A DNA stretch of 6,958 nucleotides from Cuniculiplasma sp. GTDB lineage: Archaea; Thermoplasmatota; Thermoplasmata; Thermoplasmatales; Thermoplasmataceae. Positions 6,008-6,958 of the stretch are shown piece by piece. The position numbers and the translations under genes are program-made. The stretch spans positions 12,870 through 19,827 of the forward strand of contig JAGDXN010000075.1 in NCBI GenBank assembly GCA_023256455.1, written 5' to 3'. Each line of letters opens with the position of its first letter. The stretch's first letter is position 1. The notes under the pieces were generated by a model. That model was not told where the DNA came from and searched no databases. It saw only the letters and a list, made by a program, of their open reading frames with translations.

Positions 6008-6958
6008 ATGTCTTCGGAAATTGAGATTGATAAAAACAGAAATGTAAGAATAAGATTCAATTCACCACCACTGCCTGATCTATATAATTTTGAGGGAAAG
6101 CAAAAGATTTCCATTGAATCTATGGAACAAAATATTCATATAAAAGAGGATGGGCAGGATACCATCATAAGCATTCCGCTGGGACTCATGGATCATATCA
6201 TTGGTCTCGGGGAAAAAGCCCTTCCTGTGGAGAGGAGAAGGACTAGGGTAGAATTTTGGAACTTTGACAGTTACGCATACAATCTGAAATCTGATCCCCT
6301 GTATGTTTCAGTACCCTTTTTCATGGTTATCCATAAGGGAAAGGCAAAAGGATATTTTGTTAACTATGGTGGAAGAATAAAGATGGACTTTGGGCAGTCA
6401 GTTTATGATCAGATCATAATCAGTGTGCCCTCAAAGGATTTTGATTTCCACATTTTTCATGAAGATACTCCAGAAAATGTCCTGTCAGAATTCATGAAGC
6501 TAACGGGAAAACCTTTCCGGTTGCATTCATGGGTTCTTGAACACCAGATATGCAGGTACTCATACTATCCGGATAGCAGGATACTGGAAATTATTGAAAA
6601 GTACAGGGAGATATTTGGAACCCATTCTGTTGGATCCGTATATCTGGACATTGATTACATGGATGAATACAAGCCATTCACAGTAAACAGTGAACGTTTT
6701 CCGGATATGAAGGCTTTCACAGACAAATGCCATTCCAAGGGAATCAGGGTGATTCCCATAATTGATCCGGGATTGAAGGCAGATCAGAAAACCGGGATCT
6801 TTAAAAGAGGTCTGGGAAACTATGTGGAGACATCAAAGGGAGAGATATTTACTGCAGATGTATGGCCTGGAAAGTGTGTCTTCCCTGATTTCCTCAATGG
6901 CAGCGCACAGGAATTCTGGACAAAAGAGGTCAGGGAATTTATGGAAAAAGGTATCGAC
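6008..6958 (+). CDS. GH31 alpha-glucosidase, MalA type (5' part, cut by window end)
   Basis: The first 317 codons of a glycoside hydrolase family 31 enzyme are present; the reading frame is open to the last base. It probably hydrolyses terminal alpha-linked glucose from maltose-type oligosaccharides. Residues 1 to about 165 form the N-terminal beta-sandwich, with FGQSVYDQ and surrounding strands. The catalytic barrel follows with ICRYSYYPDSR (181-191), the substrate-binding YLDIDYMDEY (212-221), PIIDPGLK (250-257), and WPGKCVFPDF (286-295). CRYSYYP and DIDYMD are typical of Sulfolobus MalA-type alpha-glucosidases rather than alpha-xylosidases. The catalytic nucleophile Asp is expected a few residues beyond the last codon (GID, then a G-x-W-x-D-M-N-E type motif), so activity cannot be judged. 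A common FTW motif appears here as FTV (near 224-226). No signal peptide is seen, so it is probably intracellular. The ATG is the first in frame, and both candidate promoters lie within 75 bases upstream. Confidence 0.9.
   Translation, partial: MSSEIEIDKNRNVRIRFNSPPLPDLYNFEGKQKISIESMEQNIHIKEDGQDTIISIPLGLMDHIIGLGEKALPVERRRTRVEFWNFDSYAYNLKSDPLYVSVPFFMVIHKGKAKGYFVNYGGRIKMDFGQSVYDQIIISVPSKDFDFHIFHEDTPENVLSEFMKLTGKPFRLHSWVLEHQICRYSYYPDSRILEIIEKYREIFGTHSVGSVYLDIDYMDEYKPFTVNSERFPDMKAFTDKCHSKGIRVIPIIDPGLKADQKTGIFKRGLGNYVETSKGEIFTADVWPGKCVFPDFLNGSAQEFWTKEVREFMEKGID

Overview
The window looks like chromosomal DNA from an archaeon of the order Thermoplasmatales (relatives of Thermoplasma, Picrophilus, Ferroplasma). 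The aldehyde dehydrogenase resembles, as I remember it, the NADP-dependent D-glyceraldehyde dehydrogenase of Thermoplasma acidophilum. AT-rich TATA-like elements lie about 26 bases upstream of several start codons, the pattern of archaeal leaderless transcripts. Arginine codons are mostly AGA/AGG. No alignment was run, so the genus is open.

Layout. Positions 55-2353 hold a two-gene minus-strand operon: a small protein with two membrane segments (156 aa), then a 607-aa transporter of the APC (amino acid-polyamine-organocation) superfamily. The transporter starts at TTG, and its ribosome-binding site overlaps the stop codon of the first gene. A 160-base AT-rich divergent promoter region (2354-2513) separates this operon from the plus-strand genes. 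These are an unrecognised 373-aa coiled-coil protein, an aldo/keto reductase overlapping it by 8 bases, a separately promoted glyceraldehyde dehydrogenase, and the first 317 codons of a GH31 alpha-glucosidase that runs off the window end.

How the genes fit together. The alpha-glucosidase would release glucose from maltose-type oligosaccharides. In Thermoplasmatales, glucose is degraded by the non-phosphorylative Entner-Doudoroff pathway. That pathway yields glyceraldehyde, which glyceraldehyde dehydrogenase oxidises to glycerate. The aldo/keto reductase could act on the same or related aldehydes or sugars; this is inference. A 15-base perfect palindrome between the dehydrogenase and glucosidase genes is the best regulatory candidate, probably the binding site of a sugar-responsive transcription factor.

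I found no RNA genes, mobile elements or CRISPR, and no clear evidence of a wholly new system. The least explained parts are the 373-aa protein translationally linked to the reductase, and the 156-aa membrane protein linked to the transporter.
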